64,000 nt of DNA from Lumbricus rubellus (GCA_945859605.1 OX243814.1:32735475-32799474), one strand, 5' to 3'; shown: positions 34,690-47,530, numbered from the stretch's first letter. Numbers and translations are program-made. The notes: generated from the sequence alone by a model not told the origin.

Positions 34690-34745
34690 GTTACAATTAA
34701 TTAATTATTTATTTATTTAATTATTTAATTAATTAATTATAATTC
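34690..34745. repeat. (ATTA/ATTT)n AT-rich repeat
   Basis: Tetranucleotide AT-only tract between two similar segments that share 'gttgctggatg'. Confidence 0.85.
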
Positions 34746-34799
34746 AAGGGTTTCTGTTGAATTAGGTCACTGTTGTACTTCTGTTGCTGGATGATAGTG

Positions 34800-34985
34800 T
34801 TGCAGTATAGTGGTTAGCGGTATGTTAAATAAATTGCGGAAAAATAAATGGGATCTGGTGTTGGTTGGTCTATGATTCGTGTGGAGATGGGATGTGAAGA
34901 GCAGACTTTACTATGGGGCCATAAGAAAGACTGGGGGTTGAACCCCTCAACCTCCCCCCAAATTCTCTCTCTGGGTTAGCCTGCT
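34800..34985 (+). mobile_element. SINE copy, partial
   Basis: An A-box-like 'tagtggttagcggtatg' is followed directly by the family body 'aattgcggaaaaataaatgg', then 'gtgaagagcagactttacta', 'gactgggggttgaacccctc' and a degraded end. Compared with 9760-10035 it lacks the B-box segment. Confidence 0.6.
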
Positions 34986-35634
34986 TGACTTTCAGTTGAG
35001 AGAGTTCATGGGCCAAACCCCTGCCAGGGCAGATATATTTGGTGTGAGATTTAAGCTCCACTTGCTGCCCCCCCTTAGCCAACCCAGCTATGGTGAGTAC
35101 ACTGACCATAGGCTGTTCATGGGAAGACAAGATGGCGAGGTAGAGGACTGGTAATCTGCCCTCATATGCCAAGCCAAAAGAAATGAAGTTCCTAGCACTT
35201 CCTATATATATATCTGCCTCAGGGCTAGCTAGCTCTGGGGGACTGCTATTCTTCTACATATCAGGATAGTATTATAGATTGTGTCGCATGTAATAGGAAT
35301 AGGTGGTGCAGCTTTATTTAGTTATTTATACGTTGCAATTACATACACATAATTATTTTTATTTATATTCGTGTATTTATCAGCAAGACAAGCCGATCAA
35401 AAAGTACTTTTGTCATGACGAATTGTTGTTCATCATCTTTTCACATTAGTCCTTCCCATGGAAATTCGAGCCACACAGTTCATTTTTCCAGAGCAGTATT
35501 CCGAAATTTGATATATACCTTATCCACTGTTGGACAGGTTTTCTGGTCATACGTTATACATCGTGCATGATAAACCGAAGATTCCGCCACTGAGTGGGAT
35601 GATCCAAAGATGCAATGTATCTAGATGTCTATTG

Positions 35635-35880
35635 TATTGTATTTAAACATTTATAAAGCGCCTCTAGTAGGGTGAACCGTTCAGAGGCGCTCCCAGTGCG
35701 CAAGGCCCAGCGAGAAGAAACAGGTTTTGAGAAGAGACAAAGCAGAGGAGAGACTACCAGAAAGAAGTGTAGAGCGAACAGAAGGAGAAAGGGCATTCCA
35801 AAGAGAAGGACCAATTGAGACAAATGATCGAGACTGAGATTAAACATAACTGACAGGCGAGGAGAGTCTAAATTGGGGTG
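35635..35880 (+). repeat. Interspersed repeat, 'tataaagcgcctctagtagg' family
   Basis: It starts with TATTGTATTG and 'acatttataaagcgcctc', has the inverted arms 'gcgcctctag' / 'cagaggcgctc', then 'cagtgcgcaaggcc' and a purine-rich body. It is the plus-strand counterpart of 2655-2735 and of the 84-bp minisatellite unit next to it. Confidence 0.75.
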
Positions 35881-36497
35881 GAGAGTCTAGAGTCTATGGA
35901 TATGTCTATGGATGATCTTAGGATAGACTTGTAACATTAGGACTCTGCTGTGACTCGGCTTCATCCACCAGCCAACGAATTGCCTTGCATCTGCTGTCAC
36001 CTGGCGTTGAGTTACGAAACCATTCCGTCTGATGAGGAGGCGTTCGAATGGGAATGGATCAGGCGAATATCTCGTCATTTGTATGCTTCGTCTTCAGCCA
36101 GACCCTAGCGTGGGGTCACAAGGTTGAGCTGAATTCTGGCCCTACTGCATGAGGAACCGGATGTCATGGGGGCGTGGGGGTGGACCTCTCCTCGCCTGTC
36201 AGTGGGCGGATGGATCTGCAGTACAAGCATTGTTTGCCAATACTCTGCACATGTTGTAGGCCGTTGGTTGGTCGCACGAGATGTTGAGGATTGCGGTTGT
36301 TAGAAAACTCCATCTCTCGCCATAATTATTTTGTCCTCACAGATCTTTCACTTGAAACTGAAAACAATGTTTTTTTCACAGATTATATCCTGAATCTTCC
36401 ATATCCCCCTATACCTCCTATACATCATCCACCCTAGTCATGGACAGGGCTGACTTGCTTGTTCCTCGGCTGTGAGCGGCGCTATAGAAATTACTAT

Positions 36498-36532
36498 TTA
36501 CATTACATTACATTACATTACATTACATTAGT
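36498..36532. repeat. (CATTA)n pentanucleotide repeat
   Basis: Six or seven CATTA units follow 'gcgctatagaaattacta', the same context as the GATTA repeat at 21586 ('cgctatagaagtcgctgga'). Both look like the tail of one repeat family. Confidence 0.85.
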
Positions 36533-38324
36533 CGTCTGTCTAACTCGTCACGTGACTCTCCGGATCTTGATCTCCTGCCCATCGATTTTGATTTTTGATT
36601 GAGCGCCTGGTTCCCGCAACTTAGCTTTTGTGGGCACTGTAGAAGTTCCGAGTTTACGAATCTTACGATTGCTGAAGATGGTCCCTATTCTTAGACTGGT
36701 GTACGGGGTAGTTAAATTAGTTTGTGCTGGTGTATGTTGTTTAACTGCATACAATGCCATACACGTATTTAATGTATATAAGGCTTTAAATAATGATGTT
36801 CTTAAAGACCCTTGCATGTTTTAGATGTGTAAACATTGTCTGTATGGTGAAATGAACTATTTATGTCCTATGCAGCATCACAGAGGTTTGGCAATTCTTG
36901 CCAAGATGTAGTACTAGTGAGTTGGAGGAGGGTTGTTATGGAGGGTTGTTGGGTTGCGTTGTTGGGGAGGGTTGTGTTGGTGCTGATCAGCTTTAAGCAT
37001 CTGCATTTCAGTCACAGTCATTTTCGAACCGTAGGTTTCAGTTAATCAGTTTGATTTGTTTTTGTATTATGGTTCTTATGAATGATTTTACAATAATTAA
37101 CTATGCAGCAGCATGGTTCATCATTGTCTGTGTATACATCCTGACCACTTCTGGAAAGAACTCTTCAATCTTTTGACAACATTAATGTCTGTTGAACTTC
37201 CTGCTGGATTAGAATGAGAGTTTATCCAGAACAGTGAAACTCTCCTGATCTGCGTTCTATAAAGCACATTTAGGGGGCGCCCCCCCCCTACCCCGCAAGA
37301 GCATTTCAGGAACCCATCAAAAGCGTTTAACCGCGAATGCCCAGCAGAGTGTGTCAACGCCCACTTAACTGAACAGTCTTGTCTACAGGAAGGACTCTCT
37401 TCTGGAGTTGCTGCTGCTGCTGCTGCCAGAGTTCCTGGCAGGGGCACACTCTACGTTTTGTGCTTTATCGGGCGTAATGGAATTTATTGGATGGAGGAGG
37501 CGACTGTGTTCCCTTAGCCCCTCAGCCCCCCTGCTGCTGCTGTATCTCTTTGTTTAGCGACGACATTTCCGCCACAGCTGCGGCGTCGTGCACATTTTCC
37601 TGAATCGATGGCTCGCACGTCCGTCCCCGTGATTTGTAACTCCAGAGGAATCGGGGCACATCCACCCGAGGGGGAGGGGTTGGTGGGGGGCCGCAGTATA
37701 TTCCGCGAATTGAGTGTGGAGCGTTGTTGCGTGGTGGACTGCCAGGGAAAATTATTATTTGTGGGCGAATAATAATACAGTGGTTGTGTTTGCCGGTGAT
37801 TGCCAGGAATTGCCTTCGAATTACGAGAAAGTGGTTGGTGTGATTGCTGCTGTGGAATGGTCTTCAGCAAGTTCAGCTGCTGCAGAAATTTTTATTGTAT
37901 CGCATAAACCTCCTGTGGAATATCTGTCTGTCTGCATGTGCTACTGTGCGTTTTTATGCGAGAATCAATATAAGCATGGTGTGAATTAAATTCTGAAATG
38001 TACCGGTGTTTGGAGATTCTGAATGCTGGATATATGGAATAGGCCTATTCATAAAATGAACATGCTACTAGTTACTGACCTGAATACTTCATTGAGAAGA
38101 TGAGAGCAGTCTTTTTAACTAATCATGTGAGGGGCAACCATATAGGTATAGTTAACAGCTTCATTTTTAAGCCTCAACATGGGCAAGTGACCCCCATCCT
38201 TTCTCTTCTCTCTATTGTTCCCACTGATAGTTTATGGACGGTGTTGCCATTTTATGGTAGACTTTACTAGGACTAGGTAGTGGTAAAGATACATGTAGAG
38301 CGGATATCTTGAAGTGTGTTTTGC

Positions 38325-38402
38325 CCAGGAAGAGATTTGAACCACTGAATACAGTGCTTCACGTTAACCATTAAACTGTGGTGCACCAAAAATGCTTGAT
38401 GA
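38325..38402 (-). mobile_element. tRNA-like SINE head fragment
   Basis: On the minus strand the sequence reads 'cacagtttaatggttaacg' (A-box-like) and, about 25 bases later, 'agtggttcaaatctcttcc' (B-box-like, GGTTCAAATCT). No body is recognisable, and the cloverleaf does not close well. Confidence 0.5.
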
Positions 38403-39059
38403 GTTAGCGTAATATTCCAAATAGGCCTACTGCTAGATAGTGGGGGAATTTTCCATTCTGCTGGCATTTATTACCTTGTGATTGAAGAAGCCTGTGTTTA
38501 TAAGATAGGTGTCTTGAGGAATTGCCAGACACTCGATTAACCTGGCTTAGGCGAACACAGAGAGGAATTCTTCTTTTATCATTTCAGGTGCAATACATCC
38601 CAAGCCAGATGCATTATATACGGGCGGAATATTCGACATACTTAACAGCCTGTTTATCTTTGTTGCACTTTCTCTAATCTTGTCTGGCACTCCTCTTCTC
38701 ATAATAGAGACTATCTTTATTCTGGTCTTTAATTCAGTCTATGCTATGTCTAGCCTGAGTACTGTGAAGCATTGGTCTGAACTTTCAACTCCTCCCTTAC
38801 ACTCCTCCTCCTCCCTTGAAGGTCTTGTACAGCAGATAACAGACAGCTGAGCATTGGCCAGATGGTGATCGGATGGTTTCAGTGGCTGGTGGTATGCCAC
38901 ATTGTGCTGTGATGGCTATCATGCACATTGTAAGCCATGCGTGAAGCCTTTCACAGCTCCCCTCTCAAGGCTCTCATGGTCAACTGCATGGCTGGTAATG
39001 GAGACGAAGAATTAGTCTACTTTATCGAATTACCGTGCAGCCCTAGTGCCACCCCACTG

Positions 39060-39760
39060 TATCCATCGACCCTTGCTTTTTACTCCTCATCTCCTCTTCT
39101 TCTTCCTCCTCTCTTCTTCTGTATGTCTGTCTGTCTGTCTCTCTCTTTTGCTATGTCTGTCTATATCTTGCTCTGTGTTTCTCTTAATCTTGCTGTCTAT
39201 TGTTCTTTCTAACTGTTTCTCTTTCACTCTCTCTGTATCTTATAACCTCATCTTCTTCTCTCTCTTTTGCTCTCTCTATCTCTCTTCTCTTGTCTGTCTG
39301 TCTGTACGTCTGTCTATCTGACTGTCTGTCTTCCTGCCTGCCTGCCTGTCTCCGTCCGTCTGTTTGTCTGTTTGTCTCTGTTTCTTGGTTTCTCTGTGCC
39401 TGTCTTGCTGTCTCTGTCTCTCTCTCTTCACTCCAGTGCACCAACTGAACGCTGCCCTGTGGCCATTGGACATTCGAGGAAGACGATGACGATGATGAAG
39501 ATGAAGATGATGAAGATGATGAAGATGCTGATCGGTAACTGACAGCAGATGGTGCTATTGTGAAATTACTCTTGCCAGTGAAACAACCAACCGCCTGCGC
39601 TCTCCATCCGCCTCCTCCTTCCACTCCTCATCTATTCCTCCTCATTTTCCTCCTCTTCCTCCTCCTCATCTCTTCCTCTCCTTCTTCTTCTACTCCTCCT
39701 CTTTTTACTCTTCATGCCCTCTTTCACCTCCTCCTCCTCTTCCTCAAGGATCTCGAACAC
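39060..39760. repeat. Polypyrimidine, (CTGT)n, (GATGAA)n and (CCT)n microsatellites
   Basis: CTT/CCT-rich at 39075-39120, CTGT/CTCT at 39120-39430, GATGAAGAT at 39484-39530 and CCTCCTCTT-type at 39600-39760. Confidence 0.88.
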
Positions 39761-39907
39761 TCGAGGAGGAGCCTTCTGCTCCTCAGCCAGATAATCATTG
39801 GACCTCGAGGGGGTAGTGGGAGGTAAAGGGAGTAATCGAATCGACCTTAACTCCAGTTAGTTGATCACGAGAGCAACAGCCACAGAACGGGACGAGGAGA
39901 GCAGACC

Positions 39908-39976
39908 AACCATCCATCCATCCATCCGGTGGTCAGTCCTTCCTGCCAGGTCTAGCAGCAGCAGCAGCAGCAGCAA
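39908..39976. repeat. (CATC)n and (CAG)n microsatellites
   Basis: CATCCATC at 39908-39928 and seven CAG/GCA triplets at 39955-39975. Confidence 0.85.
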
Positions 39977-40189
39977 CCGTTGCTTCCACTGCGCCATCAC
40001 CGTTACCACCACCGTCGCTGCCGTATGCCTCGTGGCTCCCTTTAGACTGCGCTGATTGCTCGGCCAAATGTCCGGTGCAATCAATCAACTGTCGGCCACC
40101 GGACGAAGGACGAACGGACGGATGGATGGATGGATGGAGGAGGACGGCCTTTCCTCCAGTTCCAGTCCGATGGAGATGCATCGATTTCT

Positions 40190-40535
40190 GACCGTCCGTC
40201 CGTGAGTCAGGTCGTCCGTCCCCCGCACGTCGTTCGTTCGTGCGTGCGTCTGTCCGTCCGTCCGTCTGTCCGTTCGTCTGTCTGTCTGTCTGTCCTGCTG
40301 TCTCCGTCCTGCTGTCTGTCCGTACGTCTGTCCATTTGTCTGTCCGTTTGTCTGTCCGTCCTTCTGTCTGTCCGTTTGTCTGTCCGTCCTTCTGTCTGTC
40401 CGTTTGTCTGTCCGTCCTTCTATCAGTCCGTTCGTCTGTCCGTTCGTCTGTCCGTTCGTCTGTCCGTCCGTTTGTCCGTCCGTTTGTCCGTCCGTTTGTC
40501 CGTCCGTCTGTCCGTCCGTCCTTCCATCCTCCTTC
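40190..40535. repeat. (TCCG)n/(TCTG)n microsatellite
   Basis: GTCCGTCTGTCC-type array with recurrent 24-28 bp sub-blocks such as 'gtccgtccttctgtctgtcc'. Confidence 0.93.
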
Positions 40536-40804
40536 AGATGGCCGTCGACGATTTCGATTTCGTCTGCTTGACTCGGTGCACTGAGTACTTGATTCAGCTG
40601 CGAATTGTGGGAGGGAAAGGGGCAGAGGGATATGGTAGAGGGGGTCGTAAGGGAGGGGGCGGTTCAGTTGTTGGCGTTTTTGGTTACGGGTCTGGTGGGC
40701 ATTTCTGACGGCGGTTGTGCTGTGGGTGTCGGCGATGGCAGTGGCGCAGTATCCGATCTAGCATGTTATTAATATTAATAGCATGCATGGCTGGTCCTAC
40801 TGTT

Positions 40805-41100
40805 CGGCTGTGGCAGACAGATAGGCAGACAGCTAGGCAGACAGATAGGTGGATTGTCAGGCAGAGAGACAGATAGACAGACAGATAGGCATACAGACAG
40901 ACAGATAGGTGGATTGACAGGCAGAGAGACAGACAGATAGATAGGCAGACAGACAGATAGGCAGATAGACAGACGAGCAGACAGATAGGCAGACAGACAG
41001 ATAGGCATACAGACAGATAGACAGACAGATGAGCATACATATAGACAGACAGACAGGTAGACAGACAAAGAGGTAGACAGACGTGTGCAGACAGGATGCA
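40805..41100. repeat. (CAGACAGATAGG)n array
   Basis: CAGA/TAGG-rich array with an approximately 60-bp superstructure: 'ataggtggattgacaggcag' or a close variant occurs at about 40844 and 40904. Confidence 0.92.
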
Positions 41101-41539
41101 ATAGAATAGAGGCAGAGGCAGACTGGGTTCTAGAGGTTTCTTTGAACGCAGGATGGGTGGAGTGGCCTGACACACATAGATAACGTAGAACCGAACATGT
41201 ATTATTGTTATTAGGAGTGATGCCTGCTTGCCTTCTGCCTCCCTGGTGGACCTGGTTTCACTCACTGTCTCCACGGAGTCAAACGTCAAACCCGTCGTAT
41301 ACCCTACTCTTCCCTTACGACCCCCTCTACCATCCCTCTGCCCTTCCCTATTACAATACTCTTCCCTTCCACGCATTCCTCTATACTTCCCTAGCGGGTA
41401 TACATCGCTTTCCAAGTGCTACTACCCCAGTCTTTGGTCACACACATGTGTCTTCTCTAGGCTACAGTTTGTTCCAACTGTTTGATCTTCTGCCGCCATG
41501 GAGGGAGCTGTTTCCCATTTTGCATGCTCTGCAAATATG

Positions 41540-41564
41540 ATGATGCTGCTGCTGCTGGTGCTGC

Positions 41565-41659
<95 letters not shown>

Positions 41660-41696
41660 CTGCTGCTGCTGCTGCTGATGATGATGATGCTGCTGC

Positions 41697-41731
<35 letters not shown>

Positions 41732-41765
41732 ATGATGATTATGATTATGATGATGATGCTGAAGT
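41540..41765. repeat. (GCT)n and (GAT)n trinucleotide array
   Basis: Alternating blocks of GCT and GAT triplets. Poly-Ala/poly-Asp and poly-Leu/poly-Met frames are artefacts. Confidence 0.95.
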
Positions 41766-42013
41766 GGGGTTGTCGTACCTCATTTGTAAGCGGATATTGT
41801 TACGAGATCTGTGATTGGTTTAATCATTAGCGTATGTGCTCCGTGTCATCGGATATCGTTTGATAAAGAAACCAGTGTTCACGTTTCACAAAGATCCCTC
41901 GGCTGGTTGTTTCTGATGAAAGCCAGACGTTTTGTTGTGACCCTAAGGGTGGAGAGCATGATGCGTACAATAGAAGAAGGCCCCCTACTGAGGTACTTAT
42001 TGGTAAGACTATT

Positions 42014-42360
42014 GTTGTATGTATGTATGTATGTATGTATGTATGTATGTATGTATGTATGTATGTATGTATGTATGTATGTATTTATGTGTATGTGTGT
42101 GTGTGTGTGTATGTATGTATGTACGTATGTATGTATGTATGTATGTATGAGCACTTGTAATAGTGCTTTTTCAAGAAACTACTCAGAGGCGCTCCCGACT
42201 TCAGCGCAGGCACTGAATCGGAGTTTCACACCGAAACGCATGACCAATTGCGGATGAACGACTTGCTCACGGTCCCTATGCAGCGGCTTGAGCCCACAAC
42301 CTTCCGACTCCAAGGCACGAAACAAACCCCCTAAACCACCACACCCTACAATGAATATCA
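42014..42360 (-). mobile_element. tRNA-derived SINE with expanded (CATA)n tail, minus strand
   Basis: Read on the minus strand: 'ggtgtggtttagggggtttg', a B-box-like 'gttgtgggctcaagccgc', 'tgcatagggaccgtgagc', 'gcgcctctgagtag', 'caagtgctcatacatacat', then a long CATA microsatellite (plus strand (ATGT)n, 42014-42148). The order matches the copy at 11285-11520, which defines this SINE family. Confidence 0.72.
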
Positions 42361-42678
42361 CTTAGGCATAATATAATGGCAACACTTTTGATGGCAGGGA
42401 AGTCGCCAGATACGACATTATCCACAATTATGACAAGACAGATTAACCAGATACGGGTGGTGTAGTGCAGAAACCAAACGGTGCAAATCCCGCTGCATAA
42501 TTTGACGCAGGAAATTGGCTGCATATAAATGCAAATTGGCTTTGTTCAAATCCGGGGGCTGGCCTCTCAGCAGGCCTCGGGGTTAGATCAGTCCCCTTGT
42601 CTCAATTGCCGGTCGTAAATAGGCGCTAAAGGAGACGGCGTCGGCAGGCGACTTCCGGTCATAAACCCTTGTGTTATC

Positions 42679-43570
42679 CACTGTATCCAGTGATATTTTC
42701 ATTAACGATAAGTGAAATTAGAACTGAAAATATTGATTTCCGTTAAGTATAACTATAACTGTAACTGAAATTATTTTAAGAACGAAAACTGAAATAGAAC
42801 GGAAATTGAGCACACCGAACTGAAATTAGAATAAAAACGAAAATTAATTCTCGAACTGAAATTAATGAAAAAAATGGAAATTTTAGCTGACAGTTTTTCC
42901 GATGCAGCTGTGTTTGTTTAAAAGACGCACATACTTTCTGACTCTTACAACTTTTGTATCTTTTGCCTAGCATGTGCTTTACCACAGTTAGTTTATAAAC
43001 AATTTTTCATTTGGACTTTCCCTGTAACTGTAAGTTTATAATTTTCAACTTCGCAACAAGACTGGAAATCACTTGGCCAAATGACGAAAATCATGTATTG
43101 GACTTTTTAAGTAGGTTGCTGCGAGGAATATGAAGGATATACACTGTTCGAAAGCTTGTCAAAACTAAATGGGGCGGGGGGTCCACGATACATGGGCATT
43201 TCTAAATGCGGACCATGGCCTGATGTGCCCCGCCCGGATCCGCCCCTGGTAGACCCTTCAGTGGAATACTATTAAGGAGAGTGTAGTAGCCTATTTTTAG
43301 AAAAACGTATGCCAAAGTCAAACAGGGCTCTTTAAAGTTACAGAAGCACATCGTTAATGAGAACGCTGAAACTCAAGTTGTAAAAAGAAGTATAACTGAA
43401 AATATATTCATACAAGAACTGAATTGAGAACTGAAATTATTTCGAAAACTGAATTAGAAGTATAACTGAAATTTTTTGAAGAACTGGAACTGAATTAGAA
43501 CTGAAATTGAGACCATCCGAACTGAAATAGAAGTAAAACGGAAATTATTTCCTGAAGTAAAATATCACTG
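42679..43570. mobile_element. hAT-like element with subrepeated interior
   Basis: Inverted ends CAGTGATATTTT (42688) and AAAATATCACTG (ending 43570) lie between exact copies of gtgttatc at 42671-42678 and 43571-43578. The left copy is separated from the CAG end by nine bases, cactgtatc, which look like a local duplication of the tip. Both flanks of the interior are built from 'gaactgaaatta' units in direct orientation; the 400-bp centre differs and is non-coding. Class is inferred from the ends and the 8-bp repeat. Confidence 0.62.
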
Positions 43571-43797
43571 GTGTTATCCGACGTGCATTTTCGTCGCCGC
43601 CGCTCTACTGCGAACTGGCGCTGTATAAATTCTGTGTAAAAAGCGGTTGTCGCGATTGAAAATGCCCGTCGCCTGTCAGAAATAAGCTCGATTTAGATGC
43701 CTGTTCTGTTCGCACAAATTGGTCGGCAATTGCCGTCGTCGTCTGCGTGTTTCGCGCCGTTGTTCTGCCTTTGGCGGGAAAACGTGATACATACGTC

Positions 43798-44157
43798 CAG
43801 GGATGCCACTCTGGATTAAAAAAATTCAGATCCAGCCGAAGGAATGGCTAAAAAGCTATAAAAATACATTGAATTTTCGGACTTGAAATTTCTGGCTACC
43901 TCTTATTTTTAGTCCTTCAGGTCTCCAAAATTTCTAGATTTTTCCTATTTTTCCTTTCCAATTTTCAGATAATTTTGCTCAAATCTTCCTACTTTTTGCT
44001 CGTCTTTTGTATTTTTTACCGAAAAATTTCTTCTTTTTTTAAATGTCAGAAAAACCGCCGTGACAAAAAATTCTAGATCTTGACCAAAAAAGCACCTAGA
44101 AACCTAGACCGAAAAAACCCTAAATCTAGGTGAAAAAAGCTATGAGTGGCATCCCTG
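43798..44157. mobile_element. hAT-type MITE, relative of 345-726
   Basis: Ends CAGGGATGCCACTC and GAGTGGCATCCCTG. Flanks catacgtc (43790-43797) and catacgtt (44158-44165) match at seven of eight bases. The interior has 'aaaaaaccctaaatctagg'-type segments as in the copy at 345-726. Non-autonomous. Confidence 0.8.
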
Positions 44158-44934
44158 CATACGTTTTGGCGGGCATAACTTTGTGTTGGGATATTATATG
44201 GTATCCGTGGCTGTTGTGCCTCGGGCTGTATGCCACGCCGTCGTTGTATGTACACAGCGGCATTCATACGAATTGCCTTTGTGCTTTGTTGCAAATATTT
44301 TGCTAACTGCTAAACTGTTATTGGGCGGGAATTAGTTTTGTGATTAAACATTTCCCCGGGCTGTTGGTAAATTCGTGAGAAGTTGGACACGAAATTGGCG
44401 GGCAATTATGCGGAATGCCTGCATAATGGCGCCGTAATTGGCTGGCTGCCTGCCTGCGCCTCCAGCCACCGAGCTGGACATGAAGGGAGACGCGCAGTTT
44501 CGTTGGGCTCTCTCCAAAATTAACCTGCTTGACCTCGGCAAAACACTCGAAGCTATCTAATTTGTTAGTTGGCACGACATTTCTGCATCAGGCCTTTTCA
44601 AGCGAATCGAATCGTTTACTTTTATTATTCAGCGACGGCGGAGGTTGTAAATGTAGCCTAAACTGCTCCAGGCTGATGTTTTAAATGTGCGGGAGTTTTG
44701 GAACAGAGGGAAGGAGAGCGTGTTTACTTTGTATCATTGAGTGTTGTGTATGGAGAGAGAAAATGACTGCTATCAGTTGGTGTCACGTGCCGTTTGAGGG
44801 ACATGGTAGCCATAGTTGGTTAGAGGGCTTGCTCAGTGCTCACCTTGTAGCATACTCATTTGGTTTGAGTCTCCCATAAGAATGATAATAGATGATGATG
44901 GTGGTGGTAGTGGTGGTGATGATGATGATACTTT

Positions 44935-45095
44935 TTAGTGGATTTGTACAGTGCCTCTTCAAGGGTACTACTCGGAGGCACTCCAAACCTCAGCACTGTC
45001 AGACATAGGCTAGCCGTCTTAGATGAGAGAGGAATGCCCGAGAATTACTGTGCAGGGCCATTGAAGGAGTCTTTCACTCCTAGCTTCCCATTTGC
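44935..45095 (-). mobile_element. SINE 3' part, diverged
   Basis: It contains 'tacagtgcctcttcaagggt', 'actactcggaggcactcc' and 'cctcagcactg', matching the 3' half of the SINE at 42149-42360 with many changes. The head is missing. Confidence 0.5.
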
Positions 45096-46284
45096 CATTG
45101 ATTGATATTGGTGCTTAATAAATATACATAACAATAGTATTTATAGACGTACCAAATTTTATGAATAAAATGCAACTCTTGTAGATGCAAATGCTACTTT
45201 GCATAGATGCATCGTGCATGCTTGCAATCGTATAGGCCTACATGTCAGGGCTTCTTTTAAGTACCGGTAGTCTTTAGAACAGCCCCCCCCTTCTCTGCCA
45301 TTCCCATCCTGCCCATGTTAAAATTATTCTAAATCGGATGACAATGAACATTTTTAACATAACAAAAGTACTTTTACAGCTGCACAAATTTGTTTAGAAC
45401 TTGCCTTTTTGTGTAAACTGCACACGAACAAGCCCAGATACATGCGCACAAATGCAATATTACTTAGATGCAATCATGCAACGTGTGCTTTGATTGGTAT
45501 GTATATGTATGATTGTTTGTGTACATAGACGTGTCTGCGTGTGTACTCTGGTAACACCAGTTTTCACATTAGCGCATTAGATGCTAATTCAAAATCCATT
45601 ACGACATCGCTCGGTGAAAAAGCGCTACAAAAGGAACAATTTCCGGTTGTCACGGACTCTTTAGAATTCGAGATGACATGGCGCTGAATGCCAACGTTTT
45701 ATCGTTGCGTATTGACATCCACGGTGTAGAAAAATTGCGTGCGCGTGGTCTCTTAGCAACGAGGCAGTGAAGAAGACGGTTGTCCTTTCTGATTTGAAAG
45801 TTCTGTCCATTTATACGAACCGGACAAATGGACGTCTCTGTTGTGGTTCTGCAGTAAGACTTTCTCGTGAATCGTTTTATCGTTTTCCAAATTCGAATCA
45901 TCTCAGATTCTTCGGCGGCGAGCAAGGTCACGCTCCCGTACGGTGCCCCGCTAATCCCACAATTCCGTTCGTCCCCACCCTCCTTCCCATGTTCCTTTTA
46001 TGTCCCGTCGGTAGTAATCGATGATTTCGAATTTCTGTTCGTCGTCTGCTCCATGCTGTATGCGTTGCAATGCGTCATGGGCGGCGGCTCATCTTTTCAT
46101 GTTTTCTACGATTGCCCCCCCCCCTCAGCACAGGGGCCCCCTGTGGTGTCGGTGATCCATAAAGTGTTCTTTGAGATCGTGAGATGCATACATAGTAGGC
46201 CTACCAGGAAATCACGTTTGAATTCAACACTGCCCTCTTTTATCAGTCCTTGTGCATCATGATTGCCACCATCACATCACAACC

Positions 46285-46440
46285 ATACCGCCGTCATCAT
46301 TATCATCGTCGTCATGATCATCATTGTCGTCATCATCATCATCATCATCATTACCCCTACCTGTTAGTCCTCCTCTTTGTCGTTGTCATTTGACATCAAC
46401 ACGAACAACATCATCATCATTATCATCATCGCTAGTTCCT
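46285..46440. repeat. (CAT)n trinucleotide repeat
   Basis: Interrupted CAT/CGT/CAC triplets. Confidence 0.88.
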
Positions 46441-46744
46441 TCAGCCAGCCATAAATAGGCTACATGACGATGATCGGTGGAAAGTAAATGATCACCATCT
46501 TTTCTTCATCATTTTGTTGTAATTATTTAGCGCCGTTTCTAGTTCCTACGCAGATGTGTGTGTCTGTGTGTGGGGTGGTAAACGAGTTTACCTTTAGGAT
46601 AGACACACAGCGTTTTCAATGTTCCTGTGTTTATCTGGCTGCTGTCTGTCTGTCTTCCTTCTTGTCATGTGTGCAGCTAGGGGTGATAGAGTGAAATGGA
46701 GACAGGGCTTTAAGTGTAATCCCGCCTTTTCTTTGATCTTCTAA

Positions 46745-46932
46745 GAGGGGAGAGGGGTGGGGTGGGGTGGGGGGGGGGGGGTAAGGAGGTGTAGGTTGAG
46801 AAGAGATGCTGAGCTTTTTTTCCCTTCCAGTCAATAGCTACCACCTTGCTCGTCTCTTCGTCCCTCTTCTGTCCATGATTGCCTCTCTTCTTTCCTTCCT
46901 TCCTTCCGTCCGTCCTTCCTTCCTTCCTTTCC
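46745..46932. repeat. (GGGGT)n and (CCTT)n tracts
   Basis: A G-rich run at 46746-46783 and CCTT/CCGT tetramers at 46890-46932. Confidence 0.85.
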
Positions 46933-47029
46933 TCAAAAGCACCAGATTTAAGGCTTAAGCGCTGAGAAATGAATCCACATACACTGAATAGTTTCTCTAA
47001 TAAATATATTGCATGCATATTATTTCATA

Positions 47030-47346
47030 TAATTATATATTTATATAGTGTATATTGTACATGTATGCTATATGTGTGTATATATATATTATATAATATA
47101 TATGTATATATGCTGCCTGCATTCATACATACATACACATACGCATGTATGTATATATGTGTGCAAAACTGTGCATACATGTATATGCATTTGTATATAT
47201 GTAGCAGCTTCACCTGTTTGCTGTTTGACAGCCATGTGGAGAAAATCAATCTGATGCAAGCAGAAGTTCTTATGTTCCACCATGTATTCTTTTCTATTAT
47301 TACAGTGTCTGCGCCTTCAGTTAGAAGTCTATGGTTAAAAATAGAT

Positions 47347-47380
<34 letters not shown>

Positions 47381-47530
47381 CTGTGTATATACATTGCATA
47401 TACAGAATATTATACATACCGGCTACACGGACTGTCGGACACTATATATATATACATATATACATATATATATATATATACATGTATATAATTATATTGT
47501 ATATTATGTTTGTGTATTATATATTTAGTC
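47030..47530. repeat. AT-rich microsatellite region
   Basis: TATA/CATA-type low-complexity DNA with a pure TA run at 47351-47379 and another at 47464-47480. Two segments repeat 'cttagttagaagtct'-like sequence (47317 and 47537). Confidence 0.85.

Noticed and set aside
36548..36817. Minus-strand 89-codon frame
   Set aside because: Short, with no recognised motif; chance open frame in unique intron DNA.
38325..38402. Minus-strand tRNA-like sequence considered as a tRNA gene
   Set aside because: Stems do not close and no clear anticodon loop is visible.
40130..40708. 192-codon frame over the TCCG array and the minus-strand frame at 40684-41415
   Set aside because: Microsatellite artefacts, with non-repeat ends that resemble nothing known.
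46060..46130. Frame with SSFHVFYDC, considered as the plexin exon before PSI-2
   Set aside because: No fitting acceptor, wrong upstream residues and a P-rich continuation. The exon at 52062-52152 has the right sequence and phases at both ends.
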